This document shows positions 25,767 to 34,300 of a DNA stretch of 63,084 nt, piece after piece. Positions within the stretch are counted from its first letter, which is position 1. Each line of letters starts with the position of its first letter. The notes beneath the pieces are model-generated. The model was not told the DNA's origin. It worked only from the letters and a program-made list of their open reading frames with translations, and ran no database searches. The position numbers and the translations under genes were made by a program. The stretch covers positions 1-63,084 of the forward strand of contig NZ_JAPNNL010000020.1 in NCBI RefSeq assembly GCF_027620315.1, read 5' to 3'. The DNA comes from Nonomuraea corallina. GTDB taxonomy: Bacteria > Actinomycetota > Actinomycetes > Streptosporangiales > Streptosporangiaceae.

Positions 25767-26864
25767 GTGAAGATCCGGGTCAACCGCGATGTTCTGGCCG
25801 ACGCTGTCGCCTGGGCCGCCAGGGTCCTGCCCAGCCGTCCTGTGACCCCCGTGCTCTCCGGCCTGCTGCTGGAGGCCGGTGACGGGCTGAGCCTGTCCGC
25901 GTTCGACTACGACGTCTCGGCCAGGGCCGACGTCGACGCCGACGTGGCCGAGGCCGGCCGCGTGCTGATCCCCGGACGGTTGCTCGCCGAGATCAGCCGG
26001 AGCCTGCCCGAGGAGGACGTGGAGATCGTCACCGAGGGTCAGGAAGCGGTCCTGACCTGCGGCACCGCCGAGTTCGGCCTGATCACCATGCCGGTGGAGG
26101 ACTTTCCCACCATGCCCACGATGCCGCCCGCCATCGGCGCCATCGGCGGCGGCGTCTTCGCCTCGGCCGTGGGCCAGGTCGCGCCCGCGGCCAGCCGCGA
26201 CGACACGCTGCCCATGCTCACCGGCATCCGCGTCGACGTGGACGGCGAGTCGGTGACGATGGCCGCCACCGACCGCTACCGCATCGCCGCCCGCGAGTTC
26301 GGCTGGCGGCCGGTCGCCCCCGGCACCGCGGTCTCCGCCATGGTGCCCGCCCGGGTGCTGGTGGAGGTGGCCCGGTCGCTGCGCGGCGGCGAGGTGCGGG
26401 TCGCGCTCGGCGACGGCGTCGCCGGGTTCGAGAGCGTGGGCCGCAGCACCACCGTGCGCCTGCTCGACGAGCAGTTCATCGACTACCGCGGCCGGCTGAC
26501 CTCCCAGTGGTCGATCAGGGCCGACGTCCGCGTGGCGCCGTTCGTGGCGGCGGTCAAGCGGGTGGCGCTGGTGGCCGAGCGCAACACCGCGATCCGGCTG
26601 TCGTTCAGTCGGGGCCAGGTGCTCATCCAGGCGGGCGGCGGCGACATCGGCCGCGGCGCCGAGGTGATGGACTGCGAGCTGCGCGGCGACGACATCCAGA
26701 TCGCCTTCCAGTCGCAGTTCCTCCTCGACGGGCTCACCGGCGTCGAGACGGAGCTGGTCGGCATCCACATGGAGTCGCCGACCCGGCCGGCCCTCATCCA
26801 GGACGTCCCCGGCGACGCCGACCCGGCCTTCCGTTATCTGGTGATGTCACTGCGCCTGACCTGA
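25767..26864 (+). CDS. dnaN: DNA polymerase III beta subunit paralogue (sliding clamp)
   Basis: A 365-residue protein with the three-domain beta-clamp fold: MKIRVNRDVLADAVAWAARVLPSRP, FPTMP, ATDRYRIAAREFGW, the third-domain DDIQIAFQSQFLLDGL and the C-terminal RYLVMSLRL (housekeeping clamps usually end YLVMPVRL). No dnaA, recF or gyrB is nearby, so this is probably an accessory second clamp, as known in some actinomycetes. It could act with a repair polymerase. A GTG start with AAAGGG upstream fits. Its 3' end overlaps the convergent marR-like gene by 18 bp. Confidence 0.85.
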   Translation: MKIRVNRDVLADAVAWAARVLPSRPVTPVLSGLLLEAGDGLSLSAFDYDVSARADVDADVAEAGRVLIPGRLLAEISRSLPEEDVEIVTEGQEAVLTCGTAEFGLITMPVEDFPTMPTMPPAIGAIGGGVFASAVGQVAPAASRDDTLPMLTGIRVDVDGESVTMAATDRYRIAAREFGWRPVAPGTAVSAMVPARVLVEVARSLRGGEVRVALGDGVAGFESVGRSTTVRLLDEQFIDYRGRLTSQWSIRADVRVAPFVAAVKRVALVAERNTAIRLSFSRGQVLIQAGGGDIGRGAEVMDCELRGDDIQIAFQSQFLLDGLTGVETELVGIHMESPTRPALIQDVPGDADPAFRYLVMSLRLT

Positions 26865-27302
26865 CTGGCGCGCGGCGACGAGGCGGAAGACCCGCTTGAA
26901 GACCGCGTAGTCGGCCTCGCCCGCGGTTTCGGCGTGCCGCCGCTCGATGGCGGCCATGACCGTGTCCGAGCGTGCCAGCAGGTCCAGCCCTTCGTCGGTC
27001 GGCACGATCAGCTTGGCCCGCCGGTCGCCGGGGTCGGGCCGGCGCGCCACGTAACCGAGCTCGGCCAGCTCGTCCACCAGGGCGCCGATCACCTGCTTGT
27101 GCCGGCCCGACCGGGAGGCGAGCTCGGTGGCCCGGGTGCCCTCCTCGTCGAGGTACGCGAGCACCGCGCCATGCCGGGGCCGCAACCTCGGATGCCCCTG
27201 CTCGGCCAGGGCCGCGAAGAGCTCCTTCTGCAGGCTGAGGAGGGTTCGAGCGCTCAGCGTGCCCAGGTCGGGCTCGCGCCGCTTCCTGTCACCCCGCCGC
27301 AC
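26847..27302 (-). CDS. MarR-family transcriptional regulator
   Basis: A 151-residue winged-helix regulator: LTPR-like helix region PRHGAVLAYLDEEGTRATELASRSGRHKQ (DNA-binding helices) and the wing YVARRPDPGDRRAKLIVPTDEG, both in family position. The GTG at 27302 follows GGGGG; longer readings run through the GntR gene in another frame. It starts 20 nt after the GntR stop, so the two regulators are co-transcribed. The ligand is unknown. Confidence 0.85.
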   Translation of the reverse strand: MRRGDRKRREPDLGTLSARTLLSLQKELFAALAEQGHPRLRPRHGAVLAYLDEEGTRATELASRSGRHKQVIGALVDELAELGYVARRPDPGDRRAKLIVPTDEGLDLLARSDTVMAAIERRHAETAGEADYAVFKRVFRLVAARQSGQAQ

Positions 27303-27322
27303 GAGACCCCCAGCTCCCCGCG

Positions 27323-27997
27323 TCAGTCCTCGGTGAGCGCGATGAGGATGTGCTCCATGCAGGCATGTCCCGCCCGCTCGGCGGCGGAGGCGTCGCCGGC
27401 GGCGATGGCGCGGGCGATCGCGTCGTGCGGGATGTAGGTCTTGTTGAGCGACGTGCCGGCCGCGGTGATGCTGACCCGCAGCGCCGCGGAGAAGTCCTCG
27501 TACAGGTCGATGAGCACCCGGTTGTGGGTGGCGTAGGCGACGGCCATGTGGAAGGCCAGGTCGGTCTCCACGAACCGGGTCGGGTCGTCCTGCTCCCAGG
27601 CGCGGTCGCGCTCGGCGAGCGCCGCCTCGATGCGGGCGATGTCCTCGTCGGTGCGCCGGGTGGCCGCCAGCCTGGCGGCCTCGACCTCCAGCGCCCGCCG
27701 GACCTCGAAGATCTCCAGTTGCTCGGCCTGGCGCAGCCGCCGGAGCATGGCCCCGGACAGCTCGCTGGTCGCGCGGACGTAGGTGCCGTCGCCCTGGCGG
27801 CACTCCAGCAGGCCGGCGTGAGTCAGCGCGCGTACGGCCTCGCGAACGGTGTTGCGTCCCACGCCGAGCTGCTCCGCGAGCACCGTCTCGGTCGGGATCT
27901 TGCCGTTCATCTGCCAGGACCCGGTGATGATCTGCTCCTTGAGCTGGTCGATCACCTGGTCGACGAGCGAAGCCCGCTGCGCCGTACGCAGACTCAC
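27323..27997 (-). CDS. GntR-family transcriptional regulator, FadR subfamily
   Basis: A 224-residue regulator: N-terminal winged helix (KIPTETVLAEQLGVGRNTVREAVRALTHAGLL) and C-terminal FCD domain with the metal/ligand-binding pattern ETDLAFHMAV, and later His residues near IPHDAIARAI and GHACMEH. FadR-type proteins usually sense organic acids (family knowledge); no metabolic gene adjoins, so the target is unclear. GGAGG precedes the GTG start. Confidence 0.9.
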   Translation of the reverse strand: MSLRTAQRASLVDQVIDQLKEQIITGSWQMNGKIPTETVLAEQLGVGRNTVREAVRALTHAGLLECRQGDGTYVRATSELSGAMLRRLRQAEQLEIFEVRRALEVEAARLAATRRTDEDIARIEAALAERDRAWEQDDPTRFVETDLAFHMAVAYATHNRVLIDLYEDFSAALRVSITAAGTSLNKTYIPHDAIARAIAAGDASAAERAGHACMEHILIALTED

Positions 27998-28059
27998 AGT
28001 CCGCCTCCTCTGGGGAAACCAATCATCCTATGAGTCAATGACTGGTGAACCCCAGTGTA

Positions 28060-28088
28060 TTCCAGACTCGGGGAGCCCGAGTCTGGAA
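28060..28088 (-). terminator. Hairpin after the XRE/TPR regulator gene
   Basis: Perfect 13-bp stem (TTCCAGACTCGGG / CCCGAGTCTGGAA) with a 3-nt loop, 10 bp beyond the stop codon of the minus-strand regulator. It separates that gene from the GntR promoter. Confidence 0.7.
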
Positions 28089-28097
28089 CCCCCGGCG

Positions 28098-29441
28098 TCA
28101 GCGGGCGACGTTCGCCTCGACCGGCAGACCTGCCAGCATCGAGCGCACCCCGGCCGCTTCCAGGGCCTTACGATACGCGGCGGTCTGCTGGGCGCGATCG
28201 CCGGCCTGACCGTAAAGGTCGCCCAGCTCGCGCCAGCACCGCGCGACGGCCCGGTCGGTGCCGTACGGCTGGCGGCCGACGCCGTCGAGGGCGATGCGGG
28301 CCGCGCTGAGGTGCTCGGCCGGATCGGCCTGGCGCGACATGGCCAGCGTGGCGCGCACGAGGTGCGCCTCCGCGGCCGCGGCGCCTCCGCCGACCAGCCC
28401 GAGCGCTTCACCGGCGAGCCGGTCGGCCCGCTCCGGCTCGGCGCCCAGCACGACCCGGGCCAGCACGATCAGGGCCTCGCCGTGCTCGCCGTCGCGGTCC
28501 GCCGACGCGAACGCGCGCACGGCCGCCTCCGCGAACCGCCGCGCCTCCTCCGCCGGCGTCGCCTCCAACCGGGCCCAGCGCATGGCGGCGCGGGCCAGCT
28601 GGAGACCGATCCGCTGGTCGCGGCCCGCGTTGATGGCGTCGTCGGCCAGGCGCACCGCCAGCGCGGAGTCTTCACCGGCGGCGGCCGTGCCGCTCGCCTT
28701 CCACAGGGCGTCGACCTCCTCGGAACGGTCCATAATCTCGCCTGAGCCGGCGATGTCGAGCACCTTTTTGACGTAGGCGAGCTCGGGGGAGCCGCCTTCG
28801 CGGTCGGCGTGGGCCTCCACCAGCGCGCAGGCCAAGTCGGCGGCGAGCTCGCCCTGCTCGATCGCCATCCGCTCGGCCTGCTCCAGGGCCTTCGACGCCA
28901 GGTCGCGGGCCCGCAGCCGGTCGCCGGCCCGGTGGTAGCAGCGGCTCAGCGCGATGGTGATCGGCAGGTCGGCCAGTCGTTCGGGATGGGCGGCGGCCTC
29001 CCTGCGGAGCCGCTCGAAGGCCTCGACCGCCTGCCCGAGCCTGCCCTGGGCCTCCAGCGCGCGGGCCCTGCCGAAGCGGGCCTGCGCCGTGAGCATGGCG
29101 TTCTCCTCGTCGGCGACCTTGACGATCTCTGTGTATCGGTCGGCCGCTATGGCGGGGTCGCCGTGCTGCAACTCCAGCTCGGCATGGCGCAGGCCGAGCT
29201 CGGTGTCGATGCGCTGGCGTGGCTCTATGCCGTGCAGAAGGAACTCGGTGGTGCAGCCGAGCCTTTCGGCGAGGAGTCGGGCGACGACGGGAGTCGGCGT
29301 GCGCTTACCCGACTCAATGAGTGAGACGTAACTGTCCGACAGGTCGGGTCCGGCCAGCTGGGCCTGAGACATCCGCCTGTTCAGCCGCAGTCCTCGGACG
29401 CGGTCACCGATGGTTCCCTGACTCGGCATCTCATCTCTCAA
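28098..29441 (-). CDS. XRE-type helix-turn-helix regulator with TPR-like helical repeats
   Basis: 447 residues. An N-terminal helix-turn-helix (GDRVRGLRLNRRMSQAQLAGPDLSDSYVSLIESGKRTP) is followed by about 370 residues of alanine-rich helical repeats of TPR type (LQHGDPAIAADRYTEI, GRLGQAVEAFERL, GDRLRARDLASKAL). Such proteins may sense a peptide or partner through the repeats (inference, by analogy with RRNPP-type sensors). Several Met codons lie at the start (29441, 29429); the second gives MPSQGT. An inverted repeat upstream may be its own operator. Confidence 0.82.
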   Translation of the reverse strand: MRDEMPSQGTIGDRVRGLRLNRRMSQAQLAGPDLSDSYVSLIESGKRTPTPVVARLLAERLGCTTEFLLHGIEPRQRIDTELGLRHAELELQHGDPAIAADRYTEIVKVADEENAMLTAQARFGRARALEAQGRLGQAVEAFERLRREAAAHPERLADLPITIALSRCYHRAGDRLRARDLASKALEQAERMAIEQGELAADLACALVEAHADREGGSPELAYVKKVLDIAGSGEIMDRSEEVDALWKASGTAAAGEDSALAVRLADDAINAGRDQRIGLQLARAAMRWARLEATPAEEARRFAEAAVRAFASADRDGEHGEALIVLARVVLGAEPERADRLAGEALGLVGGGAAAAEAHLVRATLAMSRQADPAEHLSAARIALDGVGRQPYGTDRAVARCWRELGDLYGQAGDRAQQTAAYRKALEAAGVRSMLAGLPVEANVAR

Positions 29442-29463
29442 GGCGGGGAAGGGTCAACACTCC

Positions 29464-29500
29464 GCAATGATTGCATGAAGTAGCCGAATGGGGTATACCC
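29464..29500. promoter_or_regulatory. Two short palindromes upstream of the XRE/TPR regulator
   Basis: GCAATGATTGC (29464-29474) and GGGTATACCC (29491-29500) are each perfect, 26 bp apart centre to centre, in the 85 bp between this regulator and the PH-domain gene. Their place in the promoter region suggests autoregulation. Confidence 0.4.
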
Positions 29501-29525
29501 GGCCCAAGAATTCTCTACGTGGGGA

Positions 29526-30059
29526 TTAATCGTCCCCGTCGTCCTTGCCGGGAAAAAGCATCGAGCAGACCTCCAGGTACAGGGTCTCCGGGTACGGAAT
29601 GTACTTCACCGTGGAGAGGGCCTGGTCCTGGCCCGCGGACTCCAGGATGAACTCCCCATAGCCCAGCATGCGCCCCAGCAGTGATCGCTGGAAGCTCATG
29701 TCGGTGACCTTTCCCAGCGGCATCATCGCGACTTTGCGCGTGATCAGTCCGGTTGTCAGGAGCATCCGTTTGGACGTGACGACGAAGTAGTCAACAGACC
29801 ACTCGGCCACCTTCCAGACAAATCGGATCAACAGCAGCAGCCACAGCCACCAGACGACGACCAGGGCGGTGCCGCCCCCGCCTTCGCCGCTGAAGAACCG
29901 GCTCAGGAGCCCGGCGACGACCAGGCCGCCGAAGACCTCGGCCACGGGACGGAGGAGCACGGCGGGGTGGCGCCGCACCATGATGACCTGTTGCTCTTGG
30001 GGGAGGAGGTAGCGGTTGACCGACGACGGGGCGGAGTCCCCGTGGGTCACAAGTCTCAT
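29526..30059 (-). CDS. Bacterial PH-domain (DUF304-like) membrane protein
   Basis: A 177-residue protein: soluble N-terminus, two closely spaced membrane helices (about 37-80), then a bPH2 domain (VDYFVVTSKRMLLTTGLITRK, MPLGKVTDMSFQRSLLGR, YGEFILESAG). The role is unknown; related proteins are small membrane-attached PH folds. The ATG overlaps the stop of a 52-residue upstream gene (ATGA), suggesting they are co-translated. Confidence 0.82.
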   Translation of the reverse strand: MRLVTHGDSAPSSVNRYLLPQEQQVIMVRRHPAVLLRPVAEVFGGLVVAGLLSRFFSGEGGGGTALVVVWWLWLLLLIRFVWKVAEWSVDYFVVTSKRMLLTTGLITRKVAMMPLGKVTDMSFQRSLLGRMLGYGEFILESAGQDQALSTVKYIPYPETLYLEVCSMLFPGKDDGDD

Positions 30060-30214
30060 GCGAGATGGTTCACGAATTGGGCCAGCGAATCGGCCGCGGT
30101 GAACATCGTGTCGAACGCGCCCCTGACCGCGTCGGCCGCGTCAGCGGGCCTCGCGAACAGGTAGTACGCGACAAAACCGATGCCGCCGTATGTCAGGACC
30201 TTTTTGACCTGCAC
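30056..30214 (-). CDS. Small hydrophobic protein, 52 aa
   Basis: A short gene starting at GTG 30214 with a perfect GGAGG 6 nt upstream and ending in an ATGA overlap with the PH-domain gene. The product begins MQVKKVLTYGGIGFVAYYLF (one membrane helix), then an Ala/Asp-rich amphipathic tail. Spacing, ribosome-binding site and coupling make it credible although it resembles nothing I know. It may be a membrane partner of the PH-domain protein. Confidence 0.65.
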   Translation of the reverse strand: MQVKKVLTYGGIGFVAYYLFARPADAADAVRGAFDTMFTAADSLAQFVNHLA

Positions 30215-30313
30215 TGTCGCCTCCGTACCGACTTACCCACTCCACCCGCCCTATACAGTACCCATCCCCAAGCCGGGGTAAAGGTGTCCTCGGCGAGCGA
30301 GTTCCGATCTTGA

Positions 30314-30538
30314 TCAACCACGGTCGCTGGCCACGAGGGCCAGGACGTGAAGATGCTTGCGGGCGATCCGCTCGACCAGGTTGGGGTGGGCGTAGCCCGT
30401 GACCTCCAGCGCGCCGTAGTGCGCCGCCTCGACGCAGCGCGTCACGGTGGCCGCCGTATGGACGCCGGCGAACTCCTCGCGCAGCGCCGCCTCGACCTCC
30501 GTGTACGGGCTCGGCTCCGGCTCGGTGTGATCGTTCAC
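30314..30538 (-). CDS. Small helical protein, three-helix-bundle dimerisation type
   Basis: About 74 residues from GTG 30538 (a GTG/ATG further upstream, to 30601, would lengthen it). The pattern EAALREEFAGVHTAATVTRCVEAA and PNLVERIARKHL matches the small actinobacterial three-helix-bundle proteins that accompany regulators. Function is unknown. It stands alone between the PH-domain pair and upp. Confidence 0.55.
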   Translation of the reverse strand: MNDHTEPEPSPYTEVEAALREEFAGVHTAATVTRCVEAAHYGALEVTGYAHPNLVERIARKHLHVLALVASDRG

Positions 30539-30679
30539 GAGCACACCCCGGAGGTCGGACAAACGCTCATGGTGATCCCCCACACCCCGTGTCTTCCTCA
30601 CGCCTCATACCCATGCAATCACAGTATGTAACGAAGTGGCCACCTGGGGTGGGGAAATGCGCAGGTCGGAAGGGGGATG

Positions 30680-31318
30680 TCAGACGACGCCGTAGAGCCG
30701 GTCGCCCGCGTCGCCGAGCCCCGGCACGATGTAGCCGTTCTCGTTGAGCCGCTCGTCGAGCGCCGCGGTGACCACGCGGATGGGGTGGCCGGTGTCGGCG
30801 AACGTCTTGTCCATGTACGCCAGGCCCTCGGGCGCGGCCAGCAGGCAGATCGCCGTGACGTCCTCCGCGCCCCGGTCGAACAGGAACTTGATCGCCGCCG
30901 CGAGCGTGCCGCCCGTGGCCAGCATCGGGTCCACCACGTAGCACTGCCGGCCCGACAGGTCGTCGGGGAGCCGGGTGGCGTACGTCTCTGCCTGGAGGGT
31001 CTCCTCGTCGCGGATCATGCCGAGGAACCCGACCTCGGCGGTGGGCAGCAGCCGGGTCATGCCGTCGAGCATGCCCAGGCCGGCCCGCAGGATCGGGACC
31101 ACCAGCGGGTACGGCTTGGCCATCCGCAGACCCCGCGCGGGCGAGACCGGGGTCTCCACCGTCACCTCGACGACGCGGACGTCCCTGGTGGCCTCGTACG
31201 CCAGCAACGTCACCAACTCGTCCGCCAGCATGCGGAAGGTGGGGGAGTCGGTGCGGACATCCCGCAGGGCGGTGAGCTTGTGCGCCACGAGCGGATGGTC
31301 GACGACGAGGGTTTCCAT
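30680..31318 (-). CDS. upp: Uracil phosphoribosyltransferase
   Basis: A 212-residue enzyme that makes UMP from uracil and PRPP in pyrimidine salvage. It begins [16 protein letters not shown], has the PRPP-binding loop [15 protein letters not shown] and the uracil-binding C-terminus [15 protein letters not shown]. The ATG at 31318 gives the standard length. It is divergent from the tadA-associated genes across about 150 bp. Confidence 0.97.
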   Translation of the reverse strand: METLVVDHPLVAHKLTALRDVRTDSPTFRMLADELVTLLAYEATRDVRVVEVTVETPVSPARGLRMAKPYPLVVPILRAGLGMLDGMTRLLPTAEVGFLGMIRDEETLQAETYATRLPDDLSGRQCYVVDPMLATGGTLAAAIKFLFDRGAEDVTAICLLAAPEGLAYMDKTFADTGHPIRVVTAALDERLNENGYIVPGLGDAGDRLYGVV

Positions 31319-31471
31319 AACGGACAACGCTATCTTGTGTGCTACGTACCAGCACATCATGGCCCCGGTTTTGATCACAATTTGGTCGGAGCGGCACACG
31401 GTGGGCAGCCTGTTCTGGAACGATTGGAAAACTGGCGAGACTCTGGGATCAGGGTCGGGTGGGGGATCGCG

Positions 31472-31981
31472 ATGACAGACGAAGAGGCACTCGATTTCGC
31501 CATCGTGGTCTACCGGGAGGACGAGCGCTGGGACGCCGAGCTGCTCCCCGTGGCGCTCACGTCCGACCTGCAAGGACTGGTCAAGGCGCTTCGCCAGCAG
31601 CCGAGCGAGAGCGGCACGATTGGTCTCGTGGCCGTGGGGGATGAGTTCTTCGTGGCGCTGCGGGTCCTGGGTGAGCGGGTCGATGTCTTCCTGTCCGACA
31701 TCGCCGCCTCGTGGGACTTCCCGCTGGCCGAGCAGGTGCTCGACTATCTCGACGTGCCGGTCCCCGACGAGCAGGAGCTCGACGAGATCCTCCAGGACGA
31801 GGACACCGCGCTGCCCGCGGGCGATCTGTCGATCTTCGCGGACCTGGGCCTCGACGAGATGGAGCTCGGCATCCTCTCCGGCGACGTCGACCTGCTGCCG
31901 GACGAGGTCCTGTCCAGCATCGCGGCGCGGCTCGGGTTCTCGGAGCCGTTCGAGCGCGCCATCGAATCGGTCTTCGACTGA
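31472..31981 (+). CDS. tRNA adenosine deaminase-associated protein (copy 1)
   Basis: A 169-residue acidic protein (many Asp/Glu) of the actinobacterial family always found beside tad[15 protein letters not shown] and [22 protein letters not shown] are its marks. Function is unknown; the name follows context. It shares this pattern with the following gene, so the two are tandem paralogues. The ATG at 31472 follows a GGTGGGGG stretch. First gene of a three-gene operon ending in tadA. Confidence 0.8.
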   Translation: MTDEEALDFAIVVYREDERWDAELLPVALTSDLQGLVKALRQQPSESGTIGLVAVGDEFFVALRVLGERVDVFLSDIAASWDFPLAEQVLDYLDVPVPDEQELDEILQDEDTALPAGDLSIFADLGLDEMELGILSGDVDLLPDEVLSSIAARLGFSEPFERAIESVFD

Positions 31982-31994
31982 CCCCTGGAGCGAC

Positions 31995-32471
31995 ATGGCG
32001 GCCAACACCTTCTCCGCGGCCTTCGTCAGGACCTCCGACGGCTGGAGCGGCGCGGAGGTCGACCTGACCGGCGTCGAGATCGTCGACGACTTCGGCGACG
32101 CGGTGACCGAGGCGCTCGGACTGGCCGGTGACGAGCTGGCCCTGCTCTGCGTCGAGGTCGAGGACGAATGGTTCGCGATCGTCCGCTACCGCGACGACGA
32201 GGAGCCCCGGGTGTTCCTGTCCGACGCGCACGCGATCACGTCCGACCATCTGGGCGAGCTGTTCGCCGAGTTCGCCGGCGTGGCGCCCGAGAAGGAGGGC
32301 ACCGAGCTGGGCGTGCGCCCGGCCGGCGACTTCGAGCTGCTGAGCGACCTCGGCGTCAGCTCCGAGGAGCTGCTGGAGCTCAGCATGGAGGAGGGCATGC
32401 TGCCGGCCGACGTCGTCTCGGTGCTCGCCGAGCGGCTGTCGTTCGCCGACGAGCTCGACCGCCTGCGATGA
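31995..32471 (+). CDS. tRNA adenosine deaminase-associated protein (copy 2)
   Basis: A 158-residue paralogue of the preceding product: [31 protein letters not shown] and [16 protein letters not shown] align with the same blocks of copy 1. The ATG follows TGGAG by 5 nt. It ends in an ATGA overlap with tadA, so its synthesis is tied to that enzyme. It may modulate or chaperone TadA; that is inferred from context only. Confidence 0.82.
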   Translation: MAANTFSAAFVRTSDGWSGAEVDLTGVEIVDDFGDAVTEALGLAGDELALLCVEVEDEWFAIVRYRDDEEPRVFLSDAHAITSDHLGELFAEFAGVAPEKEGTELGVRPAGDFELLSDLGVSSEELLELSMEEGMLPADVVSVLAERLSFADELDRLR

Positions 32472-32923
32472 CCTGGACCGCCGCCATGCGGCGGGCGCTG
32501 GCCGAGGCCGCCGCCGCGGGCGGGCGCGGCGAGGTGCCCGTCGGCGCGGTGGTGGTCGGCCCTTCGGACGAGATCCTCGCCGCCGCCGGCAACGACCGCG
32601 AGTCCACCGCCGACCCCACCGCGCACGCCGAGGTCCTCGCGCTCCGCGAGGCCGCCCGCCGCCGCCGGACCTGGCGGCTCGACGGCTGCACGCTCGTCGT
32701 CACGCTCGAACCCTGCACGATGTGCGCGGGAGCCGCCGTCCTGTCCCGGATCGACCGCATCGTGTACGGGGCCGTCGACGAGAAGGGCGGGGCCGTGGGC
32801 TCCCTCTGGGACGTGGTCCGCGACCGCCGGCTCAACCACCGGCCCGAGGTCGTCATGGGCGTGCTGGCCGAGGAGTGCGGGGCCGAGCTCAAGGCGTTCT
32901 TCCGCACTCGCCGGATCCGGTAA
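32468..32923 (+). CDS. tadA: tRNA-specific adenosine deaminase
   Basis: A 151-residue zinc deaminase that converts A34 of tRNA-Arg(ACG) to inosine. The catalytic motifs are TAHAEVLAL (His ligand, catalytic Glu) and LEPCTMCAGA (two Cys ligands). VGAVVVG and YGAVDEKGGAVGS are typical. It overlaps the associated gene by 4 nt. A tRNA-Ser gene begins 10 bp after its stop, so read-through transcription is possible. Confidence 0.95.
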   Translation: MTWTAAMRRALAEAAAAGGRGEVPVGAVVVGPSDEILAAAGNDRESTADPTAHAEVLALREAARRRRTWRLDGCTLVVTLEPCTMCAGAAVLSRIDRIVYGAVDEKGGAVGSLWDVVRDRRLNHRPEVVMGVLAEECGAELKAFFRTRRIR

Positions 32924-32933
32924 ACTCGTCCGC

Positions 32934-33023
32934 GGTGGTGTCGCCTAGTGGCCGAGGGCGCACGCCTCGAAAGCGTGTGATGGGGCAACTCATCCGTGGG
33001 TTCAAATCCCACCACCACCGCCA
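32934..33023 (+). tRNA. tRNA-Ser (anticodon CGA), CCA encoded
   Basis: The acceptor stem GGTGGTG pairs with CACCACC (33013-33019), followed by discriminator G and an encoded CCA. The anticodon loop is CTCGAAA within the stem CACGC/GCGTG, giving CGA for the codon UCG. A long variable arm, typical of serine tRNAs, follows, then the T arm GTGGG-TTCAAAT-CCCAC. The adjacent tRNA-Ser(GGA), 7.6 kb away on the other strand, shares most of the D-arm sequence. Confidence 0.95.
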
Positions 33024-33025
33024 CC

Positions 33026-33058
33026 CGAAAGGCCCCCGCACCGAGCGGGGGCCTTTCG
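33026..33058 (+). terminator. Terminator after tRNA-Ser(CGA)
   Basis: Perfect 14-bp stem CGAAAGGCCCCCGC / GCGGGGGCCTTTCG with loop ACCGA and a T-rich tail (CTTTCGCTTTC). Confidence 0.85.
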
Positions 33059-33104
33059 CTTTCCCGGGCTCCGCCCGGGGATGTCGCCGCGGAGCCGGAA
33101 AAGG

Positions 33105-33131
33105 AAAAGGGCCGCGATGCGCGGCCCTTTT
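33105..33131 (-). terminator. Terminator of the convergent minus-strand gene
   Basis: Perfect 12-bp stem AAAAGGGCCGCG / CGCGGCCCTTTT with a 3-nt loop, immediately beyond the stop at 33133. The T-run works in both directions. Confidence 0.8.
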
Positions 33132-33132
33132 A

Positions 33133-33429
33133 CTAACTAGGTAGTTCAAGAACTCGGGCGTGCAGGATGGATCGCTGATGCAGAGCCGCCCGCAGCGCCC
33201 GATGCAGGCCGTCTTCGAGATAAAGCTCCCCCTGCCACTGCACGACATGCGGAAAGAGATCACCGTAGAACGTGGAATCGGCGGCGAGCAGCGAATGCAG
33301 ATCCAGCATGGCCTTGGTGGTGATCAATGAGTCGAGCCGGACCTGCCGCGGTGGTATCTGAGCCCAGTCGCGGTTGGACAGGCCATGTTCGGGATAAGGC
33401 CGTCCGTCGCCGACCATCTTGAAGATCAC
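33133..33429 (-). CDS. Small conserved protein with ParB-like signature, 98 aa
   Basis: The C-terminal half has LYLEDGLHRALRAALHQRSILHARVLEL, which resembles the DGxHR core of ParB/sulfiredoxin-like domains. The N-terminus is MIFKMVGDGRPYPEHGLSNRDW. I recall this small protein as widely kept in actinomycetes near tadA or tRNA genes, sometimes labelled as an antitoxin; nothing in the sequence proves that. No toxin gene adjoins. The GTG at 33429 is used; ATG 33417 is an alternative. Confidence 0.6.
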   Translation of the reverse strand: MIFKMVGDGRPYPEHGLSNRDWAQIPPRQVRLDSLITTKAMLDLHSLLAADSTFYGDLFPHVVQWQGELYLEDGLHRALRAALHQRSILHARVLELPS

Positions 33430-33466
33430 CCCACCGATTTTAGGAGAGAATCCGCACGCTCGCTGC

Positions 33467-34300
33467 TCACCTCAGCTCCGCGCCCTCGCACCGGGCCGGA
33501 TCCCCGGTGTCGTATCCGAGCTGGAACGCAGCCATCCGCTGCTTCGAGCTGCCGTGCGTGAACGACTCCGGATCGACCCGGCCGCCGCTGCGTTGCTGGA
33601 TCCGGTCGTCGCCGACCGCAGCCGCCGCGTCGAGCGCCTCGGCGATGTCGGTCGTGGTGAACTCCTTGGCGTAGAAGCCGCCCTCGTAGGCGTTCTTGGC
33701 CCACGCGCCGGAGTAGCAGTCGGCCTGCAGCTCGACGGCCACCGAACTGCCGGACTCGAGGGCGCCGAGCAGGTTCTGCACGTGGTGACCGTACTCGTGG
33801 GCGATCACGTACGCCTGCGCGAACGGGCCGCCCTTGGCCCCGAAGCGCGACTTCAGGTCGTCGAAGAAGGTCAGGTCCAGGTAGACCCGCTGGTCGCCGG
33901 GGCAGTAGAACGGGCCGACGGAGGAGTCGGCCGCGCCGCAGGCGGTGCGCACCCCGCCGGAGTAGAGCACGGTCTTGGCCGCCCGGTACTCCGCGAGCTC
34001 GGTCTTCCAGTAGTCCTGGATGCTGTTGACCACGCCGACGACCTGGCACTTCTCGGTCTGGTCGGCGTCCTTGCCGGTGCGGCACTCCTCGGCGAGGTTC
34101 GCGGGAGGCTGCTGCTGGGCCGGCTCGGCGCCCCCGCCGACGTTGTTGAGCACGAAGACCAGGACGAGCGCGATCAGGCTGACGATCCCGCCGCCGCCCA
34201 CGACCATGCCTCCGGGGAACCTGCCACCGCCCCCGCCGCCTCCACCGCCGCGGTCCTCCACCTGTGAAGCGTCGAGGTTGACGTCGTCCTTGAAGTCCAT
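33467..34300 (-). CDS. Membrane-anchored neutral zinc metallopeptidase (YpfJ/KPN_02809 family)
   Basis: A 277-residue protein: acidic N-terminus, a run of nine glycines, one membrane helix (about 32-52), then a large extracytoplasmic domain. The zincin motif HEYGH is in AYVIAHEYGHHVQNLLG, and the downstream Glu in VELQADCYSGAWA is a likely third ligand. The end pattern FTHGSSKQRMAAFQLGYDTG is characteristic. Substrates are unknown. The ATG at 34300 follows AAAGGA. It is divergent from the WXG100-like locus. Confidence 0.87.
   Translation of the reverse strand: MDFKDDVNLDASQVEDRGGGGGGGGGRFPGGMVVGGGGIVSLIALVLVFVLNNVGGGAEPAQQQPPANLAEECRTGKDADQTEKCQVVGVVNSIQDYWKTELAEYRAAKTVLYSGGVRTACGAADSSVGPFYCPGDQRVYLDLTFFDDLKSRFGAKGGPFAQAYVIAHEYGHHVQNLLGALESGSSVAVELQADCYSGAWAKNAYEGGFYAKEFTTTDIAEALDAAAAVGDDRIQQRSGGRVDPESFTHGSSKQRMAAFQLGYDTGDPARCEGAELR

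Noticed and set aside
33133..33429. Toxin-antitoxin module
   Set aside because: The gene is single, with no toxin partner, and its pattern is ParB-like rather than that of a known antitoxin.
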